A program made the translations under genes and the position numbers. Positions 1 to 9,138 of a stretch of 64,000 bases of DNA are shown here, in pieces; the stretch's first letter is position 1; the number at the start of each line of letters is the position of its first letter. A model generated the notes under the pieces. It did not search any database. It saw nothing but the letters and a program-made list of their open reading frames with translations, and was not told the origin of the DNA. Source of the DNA: Nisaea acidiphila (lineage in GTDB: Bacteria > Pseudomonadota > Alphaproteobacteria > Thalassobaculales > Thalassobaculaceae); contig NZ_CP102480.1 in assembly GCF_024662015.1 (NCBI RefSeq), forward strand, positions 3,776,501 through 3,840,500, given 5' to 3'.

Positions 1-2
1 CG

Positions 3-1148
3 CCCTATCACCAGCAGGTCACCGACAGCATCCTCGACCGGCTGGTTTCAGAGCTGGAGGAGAGTTCGGACTATCGGGCGCGGCGGAAAGCGATCCTCTA
101 CTTCAATGCGAAGGGCGGCATCCTCCGCAAGGGCATCGCGCTGACGCCGGTGAAGTTCGGCATCTCCTTCACCGCGACCTGGTACAATCAGGCGGGCGCG
201 CTGGTGCATGTCTACAAGGACGGCTCGATCCACCTGAACCACGGCGGCACCGAGATGGGGCAGGGGCTCTTCACCAAGGTGGCGCAGGTCGTGGCCGACT
301 GTTTCCAGGTCGATCTCGACCGCATCCGGGTGAGCGCGACGACGACAGAGAAGGTGCCGAACACCTCGGCGACGGCGGCCTCCTCGGGCTCGGACCTGAA
401 CGGCATGGCCGCCCAGGACGCGGCGGAACAGATTAAGCAGAGGCTCCGGTCTTTCGCGGCGGAGAAATGGGGCGTGCCGGAAGAGGCGGTCCGCTTCGAG
501 GCCGGGCAGGTCCTTGTCGGCAGCGAGGCTCTGAGCTTCGAGACCTTCATCGCCGCCGCCTACATGGCGCGGGTGCATCTTTCGGCCGCAGGCTTCTACA
601 AGACGCCGGAGATCCATTGGGACCGGGAAGCAGGCAAAGGACGCCCCTTCTACTATTTCGCCTATGGGGCGGCTGTCTCCGAAGTCTCCATCGACACGCT
701 GACCGGCGAATATCGCATCGAGCGCGCCGACATCCTGCACGATGTCGGCAAGTCGCTCAATCCGGCGATCGACAAGGGGCAGGTCGAGGGCGGTTTCATC
801 CAGGGTGTCGGCTGGTTGACCACGGAGGAGCTGTGGTGGGACGGGGAGGGACGTCTGCGCACGCACGCGCCCTCGACCTACAAGATCCCGCTCGCTTCCG
901 ACGTGCCGCGGATCTTCAACGTCGCGCTCGCCGAATGGTCGGAGAACAGGGAACGGACCATCCGCCGCTCCAAGGCGGTGGGCGAGCCGCCGCTGATGCT
1001 CGGCATTTCCGTGCTCGAAGCGCTCTCCATGGCGGTGGCGAGCGTCGCGGATTACCGGGAGTGCCCGCGCCTCGACACGCCCGCGACGCCGGAACGCATC
1101 CTGCTCGCAGTCGAACGGTTTAGGGCGGCTGAGGGAGCGGCGGCATGA
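3..1148 (+). CDS. xdhB: Xanthine dehydrogenase molybdopterin-binding subunit XdhB (5' truncated)
   Basis: This is the C-terminal 381 residues of the large molybdenum subunit of xanthine dehydrogenase, which oxidises hypoxanthine and xanthine to urate in the cytoplasm. The reading frame is open from base 3, so the start lies off the window. The conserved segment containing the active-site glutamate, AVGEPPLMLGIS, is near residue 330 of the visible part, and NHGGTEMGQGL is a typical molybdopterin-contact motif. The stop codon overlaps the start of xdhC by four bases (ATGA), so the two are translationally coupled. The context (XdhC, a purine importer, PuuD, guanine deaminase) supports a purine substrate rather than a generic aldehyde. 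Confidence 0.95.
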   Translation, partial: PYHQQVTDSILDRLVSELEESSDYRARRKAILYFNAKGGILRKGIALTPVKFGISFTATWYNQAGALVHVYKDGSIHLNHGGTEMGQGLFTKVAQVVADCFQVDLDRIRVSATTTEKVPNTSATAASSGSDLNGMAAQDAAEQIKQRLRSFAAEKWGVPEEAVRFEAGQVLVGSEALSFETFIAAAYMARVHLSAAGFYKTPEIHWDREAGKGRPFYYFAYGAAVSEVSIDTLTGEYRIERADILHDVGKSLNPAIDKGQVEGGFIQGVGWLTTEELWWDGEGRLRTHAPSTYKIPLASDVPRIFNVALAEWSENRERTIRRSKAVGEPPLMLGISVLEALSMAVASVADYRECPRLDTPATPERILLAVERFRAAEGAAA

Positions 1149-1990
1149 GTGGCTCCTTCTTCGAGACCGTCGGGTCGGCAATCCGGCTGGAGCTGGTCTC
1201 CGCCCGAGGCTCCACGCCGCGCGAGGCCGGGACGGTGATGTATGTCTCCTCCGACCGCTCGGAAGGCACCATTGGCGGCGGACGGCTGGAATACATCGCC
1301 ATCGAGGCGGCGCGCGACATGTTGATTGCGGGCTCCGTGGAACGGCGCCTCGAATTGCCGCTCGGCCCGGAGATCGGGCAGTGCTGCGGCGGCCACGTGG
1401 CGATCAGCATGCTTCTGCTCGATGCCGGGGCGCTCGCACTCGAAGAGACGCGTCATGCCGAAGCCCGGAAACAGCTCCCGGCGGTCTATATTTTCGGCGC
1501 CGGTCATGTCGGCCGCGCCCTTGCGGCGGCCTGCGCGCTGTTGCCGGTGCACACTGTCCTGGTCGATGAGCGTGAGGCGGAATTAGAGGGTTGTTCGGCG
1601 CCGGTGCGCCGCTGCCTGACACCTTTGCCGGAGGCCGAGGTGCGCAGCGCGCCGCCCGGTAGCGCCTTTGTCGTCCTGACCCACGATCACGCGCTCGATT
1701 TCATTATCGCCGCTGAGGCGCTTATGCGCGGCGATGCGGCCTATGTCGGCATGATCGGCTCGAAGACCAAGCGGGCATCCTTCGAGCGCTGGTGTGCGAA
1801 AAGTAGCGCCCCGGTGGGCGATACCACACCGCTGGTCTGCCCGATCGGGGCGGCGGGCAGCGGCGACAAGCGCCCGGAAGTGATTGCCGCCTACGTCGCG
1901 GCGGAGGTGATCGCACGATTGACGGCGGCGCGGGAGCCGGGGGATGCTGCGGTGCAAAAAATAACCAGCGGGGGCGGGTTGCATGAGTGA
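1145..1990 (+). CDS. xdhC: Xanthine dehydrogenase accessory protein XdhC
   Basis: XdhC binds molybdenum cofactor, helps its sulfuration and inserts it into the large subunit of xanthine dehydrogenase. The 281-residue protein has the N-terminal XdhC domain with the paired cysteines C80-C81 in GQCCGGHV, and a C-terminal Rossmann-like domain with GAGHVG at residues 118-123. The ATG overlaps the xdhB stop, and the 3' end overlaps the next gene by eight bases. This XDH-specific chaperone directly behind xdhB is good evidence that the enzyme is a true xanthine dehydrogenase. Confidence 0.95.
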   Translation: MSGSFFETVGSAIRLELVSARGSTPREAGTVMYVSSDRSEGTIGGGRLEYIAIEAARDMLIAGSVERRLELPLGPEIGQCCGGHVAISMLLLDAGALALEETRHAEARKQLPAVYIFGAGHVGRALAAACALLPVHTVLVDEREAELEGCSAPVRRCLTPLPEAEVRSAPPGSAFVVLTHDHALDFIIAAEALMRGDAAYVGMIGSKTKRASFERWCAKSSAPVGDTTPLVCPIGAAGSGDKRPEVIAAYVAAEVIARLTAAREPGDAAVQKITSGGGLHE

Positions 1991-3542
1991 GGGGGCGACG
2001 AGCCGCCTGGAACTGACGGGGATCACCAAGTCGTTTCCGGGAGTGCTCGCCAATGACGATGTGAGCTTCTCGGTGGCGCCGGGCACGATCCACGCGCTGC
2101 TGGGGGAGAATGGGGCCGGCAAGTCGACGCTGGTGAAGATGATCTACGGCATCATGCATCCCGATGCCGGCGAGATCCGCTTCGACGGCAAGCCGGTGCA
2201 GGTCGCCAACCCGAAGGCGGCCCGCGCCATGGGCGTCGGCATGGTGTTCCAGCATTTCTCGCTCTTCGAGGCGATGACGGTTCTGGAGAACATCGCCCTC
2301 GGGCTCGACGAGGCGGTCTCCTACGCCGATCTTGAGAGCCGCATCCGCGCCGTGCTCGACGAGTACAATCTGCATCTCGATCCGCACCGCGCCGTCGCGA
2401 CCCTCAGCGTCGGCGAGCGCCAGCGTATCGAGATCGTCCGCGCCCTGCTGCTGAACCCGCGACTGCTGATCATGGACGAGCCGACCTCGGTGTTGACGCC
2501 GCAGGAGGTCGCGCAACTGTTCGACACGCTCCGCGCGCTCGCCAAGGGCGGCTGCTCGATCCTCTATATCAGTCACAAGCTGCACGAGATCGTGGAGCTC
2601 TGCGACAAGGCGACGATCCTGCGCGGGGGCAAGGTGGTCGCGGAATGCGATCCGCGCCAGGAATCCTCCCGCTCCATGGCGGAGATGATGATCGGCGGCT
2701 CGCTGAAGGAGATCGAGAAGGCGGAGGGCCGCAGCTTCGGGGCCGAACGCTTCGTCGTTTCCGATCTGTCGCTACCGGCCGACGACGAGTTCGGCACCAC
2801 ACTGAAGAACGTCACCTTTTCCGTCCGCGCGGGCGAGATCTTCGGCGTCGCCGGCGTCGCCGGAAACGGCCAGAACGAGCTGCTGCTGGCGTTGAGCGGC
2901 GAGCGGCCGGTGCCATTCGGTGACGCGGTAAGGATCGACGACGTGCCGGTCGGCACGCTGGGGGCGGAAGAGCGCCGGCGGCACGGCCTCTGCGCGGTGC
3001 CGGAAGAGCGCAACGGGCACGGTGCGGTGCCGGGCTTCTCGCTCACCGACAATGCCATCCTGACCGCCCGCAACCGCAAGAACATGGTCAATTGGGGCGT
3101 GATCAACGGCCGTCTGGCGGAACGTTACACCGACGAGGTGATCCACACTTTCGCCGTCAAGACCACCGGCGCGGCATCGCCCGCAGGGTCGCTCTCCGGC
3201 GGCAACCTGCAGAAATTCATCATGGGCCGGGAGATCATGCAGGCGCCGGAAGTGCTGGTGGTCTCGCAGCCGACCTGGGGCGTCGATGCCGGTGCGGCAG
3301 CGGCGATCCACCAGGAGATCGTCGATCTCGCAGCGCGCGGCTCGGCGGTTGTGCTGATCAGCCAGGACCTGGACGAATTGCTCGCTATTTCCGACACGCT
3401 CGCTGTGATGAACGAGGGCGGTCTTTCCCGCAGCCTGAAGGTCGGCGAGGCCTCTGTCGACGAGATCGGCCTGCTGATGGGCGGCGTGCATGGCGACCCG
3501 GACGCGACGAAGGAATATGCGGGAGCCTCCCATGCTGCTTGA
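1983..3542 (+). CDS. ABC transporter ATP-binding protein, simple-sugar/nucleoside type (two fused nucleotide-binding domains)
   Basis: This is the energising subunit of an inner-membrane importer. The 519-residue chain contains two ABC domains, as in the RbsA and nucleoside (NupA/YufO) families. The first is canonical: Walker A GENGAGKST at 41-49, signature LSVGE at 141-145, Walker B LLIMDEP at 161-167. The second keeps a signature (LSGGNLQKF) but has a degenerate Walker A (GVAGNGQNE) and VSQPTWGVD where Walker B is expected, which is usual for this family. It overlaps xdhC by eight bases and is followed by two permeases, so a purine base or nucleoside is the likely cargo. No BMP-type binding protein is present in the window. 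Confidence 0.92.
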   Translation: MSEGATSRLELTGITKSFPGVLANDDVSFSVAPGTIHALLGENGAGKSTLVKMIYGIMHPDAGEIRFDGKPVQVANPKAARAMGVGMVFQHFSLFEAMTVLENIALGLDEAVSYADLESRIRAVLDEYNLHLDPHRAVATLSVGERQRIEIVRALLLNPRLLIMDEPTSVLTPQEVAQLFDTLRALAKGGCSILYISHKLHEIVELCDKATILRGGKVVAECDPRQESSRSMAEMMIGGSLKEIEKAEGRSFGAERFVVSDLSLPADDEFGTTLKNVTFSVRAGEIFGVAGVAGNGQNELLLALSGERPVPFGDAVRIDDVPVGTLGAEERRRHGLCAVPEERNGHGAVPGFSLTDNAILTARNRKNMVNWGVINGRLAERYTDEVIHTFAVKTTGAASPAGSLSGGNLQKFIMGREIMQAPEVLVVSQPTWGVDAGAAAAIHQEIVDLAARGSAVVLISQDLDELLAISDTLAVMNEGGLSRSLKVGEASVDEIGLLMGGVHGDPDATKEYAGASHAA

Positions 3543-4608
3543 GCTGGAGAAGCGCAAGCAGCCCAGCCGCGCGATGCTCTACCTGACGCCGGTCATCTCG
3601 GTGCTGCTGACCATGATCGCCGGCGCGACGATTTTCTCCGTGCTCGGCTACGACGGGCCCGGCGCGGTCTGGGCGATCTTCTTCGTCCCGGTGCTGGATA
3701 TCGGCGCCTGGCAGGATCTCGGCATCAAGGCGGCCCCGCTGATCCTGATCGCGACCGGTCTTTCCATTGGGTTCCGCGCCAATGTCTGGAATATCGGCGC
3801 CGAGGGCCAGTATGTGATGGGCGGGCTCGCCGGGACCGGTATCGCGCTCGCCACCTGGGAGATGGAGGGCTGGTGGATCCTGCCGGCCATGTGCCTCGCC
3901 GGCGCGATCGGCGGCGCTCTCTATGCCGCGATTCCGGCTTTCCTCAAGACGAAGCTCAATGTCAGCGAGATCCTGAGCAGTCTGATGCTGACCTATGTCT
4001 CGATCCAGCTCCTCTATTTCCTGATGCGCGGTCCCTGGAAGGACCCGGAGGGATTCAATTTCCCGCAGAGCCGGATGTTCAGCGACAGCCAGCTCCTGCC
4101 CGAGATCGGCGATACCTTCGTCCATCTCGGCGTGCCGCTCGCCTTCATCGTCGCGGTGATCGCCTGGTATGTGCTTTCGAAGACCGTGTTCGGCTTCGAG
4201 ATCCGTGTCGTCGGCGCGGCGCCGAACGCGGCGCGCTATGGCGGTTTCAACCGGAAGCGCACGATCTGGCTCGCCCTGCTCGCGGGCGGCGGCTTCGCCG
4301 GGTTTGCTGGCATCCTGGAGGCGGCAGGTCCTTACGGGCAGATGGTCCCGCAATTCCCGACCGGATACGGCTTCACCGCCATCATCGTCGCCTTTCTCGG
4401 ACGGTTGCACCCGGCGGGCATCGTGCTCGGCGCGCTCATTCTTGCCATCTCCTATGTCGGCGGCGAGATCGCGCAATCCTCCATCGGCCTGCCGAACGCG
4501 GCGAGCGGGCTGTTCCAGGCGATGATGCTGTTCTTTCTGCTGGCAACCGACATTCTGGTGACCTATCGCCTCCGCTTCAGCGGTGCGCGCAGCGGAGGCG
4601 CGGCATGA
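3532..4608 (+). CDS. ABC transporter permease, purine/nucleoside type (BMP family), subunit 1
   Basis: An integral membrane permease of about 358 residues with many hydrophobic segments, related to the NupP/YufP nucleoside permeases. The motif VWNIGAEGQYVMGGLAGTG is characteristic of this permease family. I chose the ATG at 3532, which is preceded by GGAG and overlaps the ATPase gene by 11 bases; an in-frame upstream ATG at 3490 would add 14 polar residues and lies well inside the ATPase gene. The stop overlaps the next permease start (ATGA). It should pair with the following permease and the two-domain ATPase as one importer. Confidence 0.92.
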   Translation: MLLELEKRKQPSRAMLYLTPVISVLLTMIAGATIFSVLGYDGPGAVWAIFFVPVLDIGAWQDLGIKAAPLILIATGLSIGFRANVWNIGAEGQYVMGGLAGTGIALATWEMEGWWILPAMCLAGAIGGALYAAIPAFLKTKLNVSEILSSLMLTYVSIQLLYFLMRGPWKDPEGFNFPQSRMFSDSQLLPEIGDTFVHLGVPLAFIVAVIAWYVLSKTVFGFEIRVVGAAPNAARYGGFNRKRTIWLALLAGGGFAGFAGILEAAGPYGQMVPQFPTGYGFTAIIVAFLGRLHPAGIVLGALILAISYVGGEIAQSSIGLPNAASGLFQAMMLFFLLATDILVTYRLRFSGARSGGAA

Positions 4609-5528
4609 CCGAAGCGATCCTCATCTCCATCCTTGTCACCGTCGTCGGGGCGGCAACGCCGATCCTGCTGGCGGGCCTCGGCGAACTCGTTGTGGAGAAG
4701 TCCGGCGTGCTCAATCTCGGGGTCGAGGGCATGATGCTGGTCGGTGCCGTCACCGGCTTCGCCGTCACCACCATGACCGGCGTCACCTTCGTGGGCATCG
4801 TCGCGGCCGCGCTCGCGGCGGCGGGCGCCTCGATGATCTTCGGCTATCTCACGCTGACCCTGACCGCCAACCAGGTTGCGACCGGCCTCGCGCTCACCAT
4901 TTTCGGCATCGGCCTTTCCTCGCTGATGGGCGCCGGTTTCGTCGGCCAGACGGTGGAGCGGATCGGCCCGCTCTTCCCGCCGGCGCTGGCCGAGCACGAA
5001 CACCTCCGTGTGCTCTTCGGCTACGATCCGGTGGTCTATTTCTCTTTCGCCATGACCCTCGCGGTCGCCTGGTTCCTCCGCCGCACCCGCGCCGGCTTGA
5101 TCCTGCGCGCGGTCGGGGAGAACGATGTCTCCGCCCATTCCATCGGCTATTCGGTGATCTCGGTACGTTACATGGCGGTCGCCTTCGGCGGCGCCATGGC
5201 CGGGATCGGCGGCTGCTACTATTCGCTGGTCCTGACCCCGATGTGGGCGGAAAAGCTGACCGCCGGGCGCGGCTGGATCGCGCTGGCGCTGGTCGTCTTC
5301 TCCGCCTGGCGCCCGATGCGGCTGCTCGCCGGGGCCTATCTCTTCGGCGTGGTGATGACGCTGGAGCTGCACGCCAAGGCAGCCGGCTTCGAATACGTCC
5401 CGCCGGAATTCCTCGCCGCGATGCCCTACCTCGCGACCATCGTCGTGCTGGCGCTGATCTCGATGCGGAAGTCGGTGGGCTCGCAGGCGCCGGCGTGTCT
5501 GGGGCAGCCGTTCAAGCCGTCGACCTAG
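4605..5528 (+). CDS. ABC transporter permease, purine/nucleoside type, subunit 2
   Basis: The second permease (307 residues) resembles NupQ/YufQ-type subunits and carries the family motif VLNLGVEGMMLVGAV near residues 34-48. It starts with ATG overlapping the previous stop by four bases. Its TAG stop shares the tetranucleotide CTAG (5525-5528) with the TAG stop of the LysR gene on the opposite strand, so the two genes converge with no intergenic space. It is the last gene of the xdhB-xdhC-transporter run. Confidence 0.92.
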   Translation: MTEAILISILVTVVGAATPILLAGLGELVVEKSGVLNLGVEGMMLVGAVTGFAVTTMTGVTFVGIVAAALAAAGASMIFGYLTLTLTANQVATGLALTIFGIGLSSLMGAGFVGQTVERIGPLFPPALAEHEHLRVLFGYDPVVYFSFAMTLAVAWFLRRTRAGLILRAVGENDVSAHSIGYSVISVRYMAVAFGGAMAGIGGCYYSLVLTPMWAEKLTAGRGWIALALVVFSAWRPMRLLAGAYLFGVVMTLELHAKAAGFEYVPPEFLAAMPYLATIVVLALISMRKSVGSQAPACLGQPFKPST

Positions 5529-6457
5529 ACCGCTGTAGACACTCCCTTCATCATCCCCTCGACCCGCGCCTTGCATTTCCTGATCATGAAATCGACGAAC
5601 AGCCGGATCTTCGGGTCGAGCAGGCGGCGGTGGGGATAGAGGCAGGCGAGGGCCACCGGCGGGGGCGGGGTGTCTTCCAATACTGGGACAAGAGCGCCGC
5701 TGCGGATATGGCCCGCGACCTCGAAAAAGGGCTTGTTGACGATGCCGCGGCCGGCAAGCGCCCATTCGGTCAGCACGTCGCCCTCGTCGGCATCGTAAGG
5801 ACCGCGGACGTTGAAGCGGGCCGGGCCGGTCTTTGTCTGCAGTGTCCAGAAATATTCCTGCGTGCCGGGAAAGCGGAGCAGCAGGCAGCGGTGGCCGCCC
5901 TCGACCAGGTCCTCCGGCTTCTCGGGCGTGCCGAAATGGTCGAGATAAACCGGCGCGGCGCAGAGCACACGCGGGCAGTCCATGATCTTGCGGGCTTTCA
6001 GGCTCGAATCCTCCGGTGTGCCGAGCACGATGGCGACATCGACCCGTTCGTCGAAGATGTCGACCTTGCGGTCGGAGAGCCGGAGCTGGATCGCGAGGTC
6101 GGGATAGAGGTCGTTGAATTCCGGCACCAGCGGCGCCACCACGCGGCGGGCGAGGCCGAGGGGGGAGAGCACCTTGATCGAACCGCGCGGGGTCTGCGAG
6201 TACTCCGCGACCGCCGCTTCCGCCTTGTCCAGCGCCTCGATGATTTCTTTCGCATGATCGTAAAAGAGGCGCCCGACCTCGGTCGGGGCGATCTTCCGCG
6301 TGGTCCGGTTGAAGAGCCGGATACCGAGCCGGTTTTCAAGCTCCCGTATACGATTGCTCGCCACCGCCGGGGTCAGCCGGAGATCCCTGCCGCCCGCGGT
6401 AATGCTGCCGAGTTCGACGGTGCGCACGAAGACCCGGATGCTGTCGAGATAGGGCAT
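5525..6457 (-). CDS. LysR-family transcriptional regulator
   Basis: A 310-residue LysR-type regulator with an N-terminal winged HTH (LRLTPAVASNRIRELENRLG, about residues 25-45) and a C-terminal effector-binding domain. It is divergent from puuD with about 110 bases between the starts, the classical arrangement for a LysR protein controlling its neighbour. A reasonable guess is that it controls urate or purine catabolism with a purine intermediate as inducer; the effector itself cannot be read from sequence. The intergenic stretch 6458-6569 includes an A/T-rich segment near 6470-6495 that could hold its operator. Confidence 0.9.
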   Translation of the reverse strand: MPYLDSIRVFVRTVELGSITAGGRDLRLTPAVASNRIRELENRLGIRLFNRTTRKIAPTEVGRLFYDHAKEIIEALDKAEAAVAEYSQTPRGSIKVLSPLGLARRVVAPLVPEFNDLYPDLAIQLRLSDRKVDIFDERVDVAIVLGTPEDSSLKARKIMDCPRVLCAAPVYLDHFGTPEKPEDLVEGGHRCLLLRFPGTQEYFWTLQTKTGPARFNVRGPYDADEGDVLTEWALAGRGIVNKPFFEVAGHIRSGALVPVLEDTPPPPVALACLYPHRRLLDPKIRLFVDFMIRKCKARVEGMMKGVSTAV

Positions 6458-6569
6458 GCCCGCCTCTGATTTTCAAAAATTCCTATAAAGTAAAGCGGAG
6501 ATATCGCGCTTTTGGAAGCGCCGCGGATTTGCCAGAGTGTCGCCATGGGATGCTGCTGGGGGTGCGCGA

Positions 6570-7823
6570 ATGCTTGAGCTGTTGCCGAATTCGGCCGTGA
6601 TCTGGGACTGGGCGTCTTTCGCCGCGCGCTGGCTGCATGTCATCACCGCCATCGCCTGGATCGGCTCGTCCTTCTACTTCATCGCCCTTGATCTCGGCCT
6701 AAGGAAGGCGGCGGACCTGCCGGAGGGCGCCCATGGCGAGGAATGGCAGGTGCATGGCGGCGGCTTCTATCACATCCGGAAATATCTCGTGGCCCCCGCC
6801 GCCCTGCCGGAACACCTGACCTGGTTCAAGTGGGAGAGCTACTGGACCTGGGTATCGGGCTTCGCACTGCTCTGCATCGTCTATTACGGCCATGCCGATC
6901 TCTACCTGATCGACCAAAGCGTCTGGGCCGCCGAAAGCTGGCAGGCCATCGCCGTGTCGCTCGGCTCGCTCGCGCTTGGCTGGACGGTCTATACGCTCGC
7001 CTGCCGCTCGCCGCTGGCGAAGAGCCCGACGCTGCTGATGGTGCTGCTCTACGCGGCGCTTGTGGCGCTCGCCTGGGGCTTCACGCAGATCTTCACCGGG
7101 CGTGCCGCCTTTCTGCATCTCGGCGCCATCACCGCGACCATCATGTCCGCCAACGTCTTTATGGTGATCATCCCGAATCAGAAGGTCGTCGTTGCCGATC
7201 TGAAGGCGGGCCGTACTCCGGACGCGAAATACGGCGCCATCGCCAAGCTGCGCTCGACGCACAACAACTACCTGACCCTGCCGGTCCTCTTCCTGATGCT
7301 CTCGAACCATTACCCGCTCGCCTTTGCGACCGAGTACAACTGGATTATCGCGAGCCTGGTCTTCCTGATGGGCGTCACGATCCGGCATTTCTTCAACAGT
7401 ATGCATGCCCGCAAGGGACAGCCCTGGTGGACCTGGGGGCTGACCGCCGCGCTCTTCCTCGCCATCGTCTGGCTCTCGACCGCGGGTCCCAAGTCCGTGC
7501 CGGAAGATGCAGCGGAGGCGGTGATGGGACCGGCCGCGATGCAATTCGCCTCATCGGATCATTTCGAAGAGGTCACCTACGCGGTGATGGGGCGCTGCTC
7601 CATGTGTCACGCCGAGGAGCCGGCCTGGGACGGGATCGTCGCGGCGCCGAAGGGCGTGCTGCTGGAGACCGAGGCGCAGATCGCCTCCCATGCCCGCGAG
7701 ATCTATCTCCAGGCCGGGTTGAGCCACGCGATGCCGCCGGCCAACGTTTCCTACATGGAGCCGGTGGAACGCCAGCTTATCGTCACCTGGTACGAGGACG
7801 GCCGCCGCGGCGCCGTGCAGTGA
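6570..7823 (+). CDS. puuD: Membrane urate oxidase PuuD with C-terminal cytochrome c domain
   Basis: PuuD oxidises urate to 5-hydroxyisourate at the inner membrane, passing electrons to the respiratory chain rather than making hydrogen peroxide. The 417-residue chain has the Urate_ox_N membrane domain (repeated hydrophobic segments to about residue 305), then a c-type haem domain with C343-S-M-C346-H347. I chose ATG 6570, preceded by a G-rich stretch (TGGGGGT), over the in-frame start at 6537. It follows xanthine dehydrogenase logically in the pathway. Hydroxyisourate hydrolase and OHCU decarboxylase are not in the window. Confidence 0.93.
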   Translation: MLELLPNSAVIWDWASFAARWLHVITAIAWIGSSFYFIALDLGLRKAADLPEGAHGEEWQVHGGGFYHIRKYLVAPAALPEHLTWFKWESYWTWVSGFALLCIVYYGHADLYLIDQSVWAAESWQAIAVSLGSLALGWTVYTLACRSPLAKSPTLLMVLLYAALVALAWGFTQIFTGRAAFLHLGAITATIMSANVFMVIIPNQKVVVADLKAGRTPDAKYGAIAKLRSTHNNYLTLPVLFLMLSNHYPLAFATEYNWIIASLVFLMGVTIRHFFNSMHARKGQPWWTWGLTAALFLAIVWLSTAGPKSVPEDAAEAVMGPAAMQFASSDHFEEVTYAVMGRCSMCHAEEPAWDGIVAAPKGVLLETEAQIASHAREIYLQAGLSHAMPPANVSYMEPVERQLIVTWYEDGRRGAVQ

Positions 7824-7824
7824 C

Positions 7825-9138
7825 ATGACCGAGACCATCCTTCGCGGGCGGGTGTTGAGCTTCCGCTCCGAGCCGGCGCATTACGACGACATGGACAGCT
7901 TCCTCTATATCGAGGACGGCGCGGTGCACATCGCGGGCGGGAAGATCGTGTCCGTCGGCGCGTTCGATCCGAAGGCGGGTGAGGGGGCGACCGTCGTAGA
8001 CCACCGCCCGCACCTGATCGTGCCGGGCTTCATCGACACCCACGCGCATTTCCCGCAGATGCAGGTGATCGCGTCCTGGGGCGCGACCCTGCTCGACTGG
8101 CTGGAGAAATACACCTTTCCGGAGGAAACGCGGTTCTCCGACCCGGAGCATGCGGCGACAATTGCGGGCCATTTCCTCGACACGCTGGCGGCGCACGGCA
8201 CTACAACGGCGGCGGTCTACTGCACCGTCCATCCGCAGTCGGCAGAGGCCTTCTTCACCGAGGCGGAGCGCCGGAACATGGCGATGATCGCCGGCAAGGT
8301 GATGATGGACCGGAACGCGCCGAAGGGCCTGCTCGACACGCCTGAGAGCTCCTACGACGACAGCAAGGCGCTCATCGGCAAATGGCACGGGCGGGGACGG
8401 GCGCTCTATGCCATCACCCCGCGCTTCGCCATTACCTCGACGCCGGAGCAGCTCGAGATGGCCGAGGCGCTGGTGCGCGAGCATCCGGATTGCTACCTGC
8501 AGACCCATCTCTCCGAGAACAAGGCGGAAATCGAATTGACGCGCCAGCTATACCCCGGCGCGCGGGACTATTTCGACGTCTACGAGAGCTATGGCCTGCT
8601 CGGCGCGAAGAGCCTTTTCGGCCATGCGATTCATCTCACAAAGCGCGAGCAGAAGCGGATGGCGGAGACGGACTCGGTCGCCGTCTTCTGCCCGACCTCG
8701 AACCTCTTCCTCGGCAGCGGTCTCTATGACGAGGCGGGACTTCGGGCCGATGGAGTGCGCCGCGCGATCGCGACCGATGTCGGCGGCGGCACCAACTACT
8801 CGATGCTGCGGACACTGGACGAAGGCTACAAGGTGCTGGCGCTCAGGGGCCAGCGCATGGACCCGCTGCACAGCTTCTACTGGGCGACCCTCGGAAATGC
8901 TCATGCGCTCTCGTTGGAGGACCGGATCGGGACGCTGGCACCCGGGAGCAATGCGGATATCGCCGTGCTGGACAGCCGGGCCACTCCGGTCATGGCGCTT
9001 CGGATGGAACGGGTGAAAAGCCTGCAGGAGGAGCTTTTCCTCCTGCAGACCCTTGGCGATGACCGGGCGGTGGCCGAAACCTATGTGGACGGCCGGCCGG
9101 TCAAGAATTGTGCGTCGTCTGCGGATAGATCTGGCTGA
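7825..9138 (+). CDS. guaD: Guanine deaminase
   Basis: Guanine deaminase converts guanine to xanthine, feeding the xanthine dehydrogenase encoded upstream. The 437-residue amidohydrolase has the metal-binding motif GFIDTHAHFPQ with H73 and H75, a second cluster HLSEN, and the late metal aspartate in IATDVGGGTNYSM. The start is two bases after the PuuD stop, so the genes are cotranscribed. Its last 38 bases overlap the 3' end of the convergent protease gene on the other strand. Confidence 0.93.
   Translation: MTETILRGRVLSFRSEPAHYDDMDSFLYIEDGAVHIAGGKIVSVGAFDPKAGEGATVVDHRPHLIVPGFIDTHAHFPQMQVIASWGATLLDWLEKYTFPEETRFSDPEHAATIAGHFLDTLAAHGTTTAAVYCTVHPQSAEAFFTEAERRNMAMIAGKVMMDRNAPKGLLDTPESSYDDSKALIGKWHGRGRALYAITPRFAITSTPEQLEMAEALVREHPDCYLQTHLSENKAEIELTRQLYPGARDYFDVYESYGLLGAKSLFGHAIHLTKREQKRMAETDSVAVFCPTSNLFLGSGLYDEAGLRADGVRRAIATDVGGGTNYSMLRTLDEGYKVLALRGQRMDPLHSFYWATLGNAHALSLEDRIGTLAPGSNADIAVLDSRATPVMALRMERVKSLQEELFLLQTLGDDRAVAETYVDGRPVKNCASSADRSG

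Noticed and set aside
48-1181. 377-codon minus-strand frame opposite xdhB
   Set aside because: Arginine-rich shadow of the clear xdhB frame.
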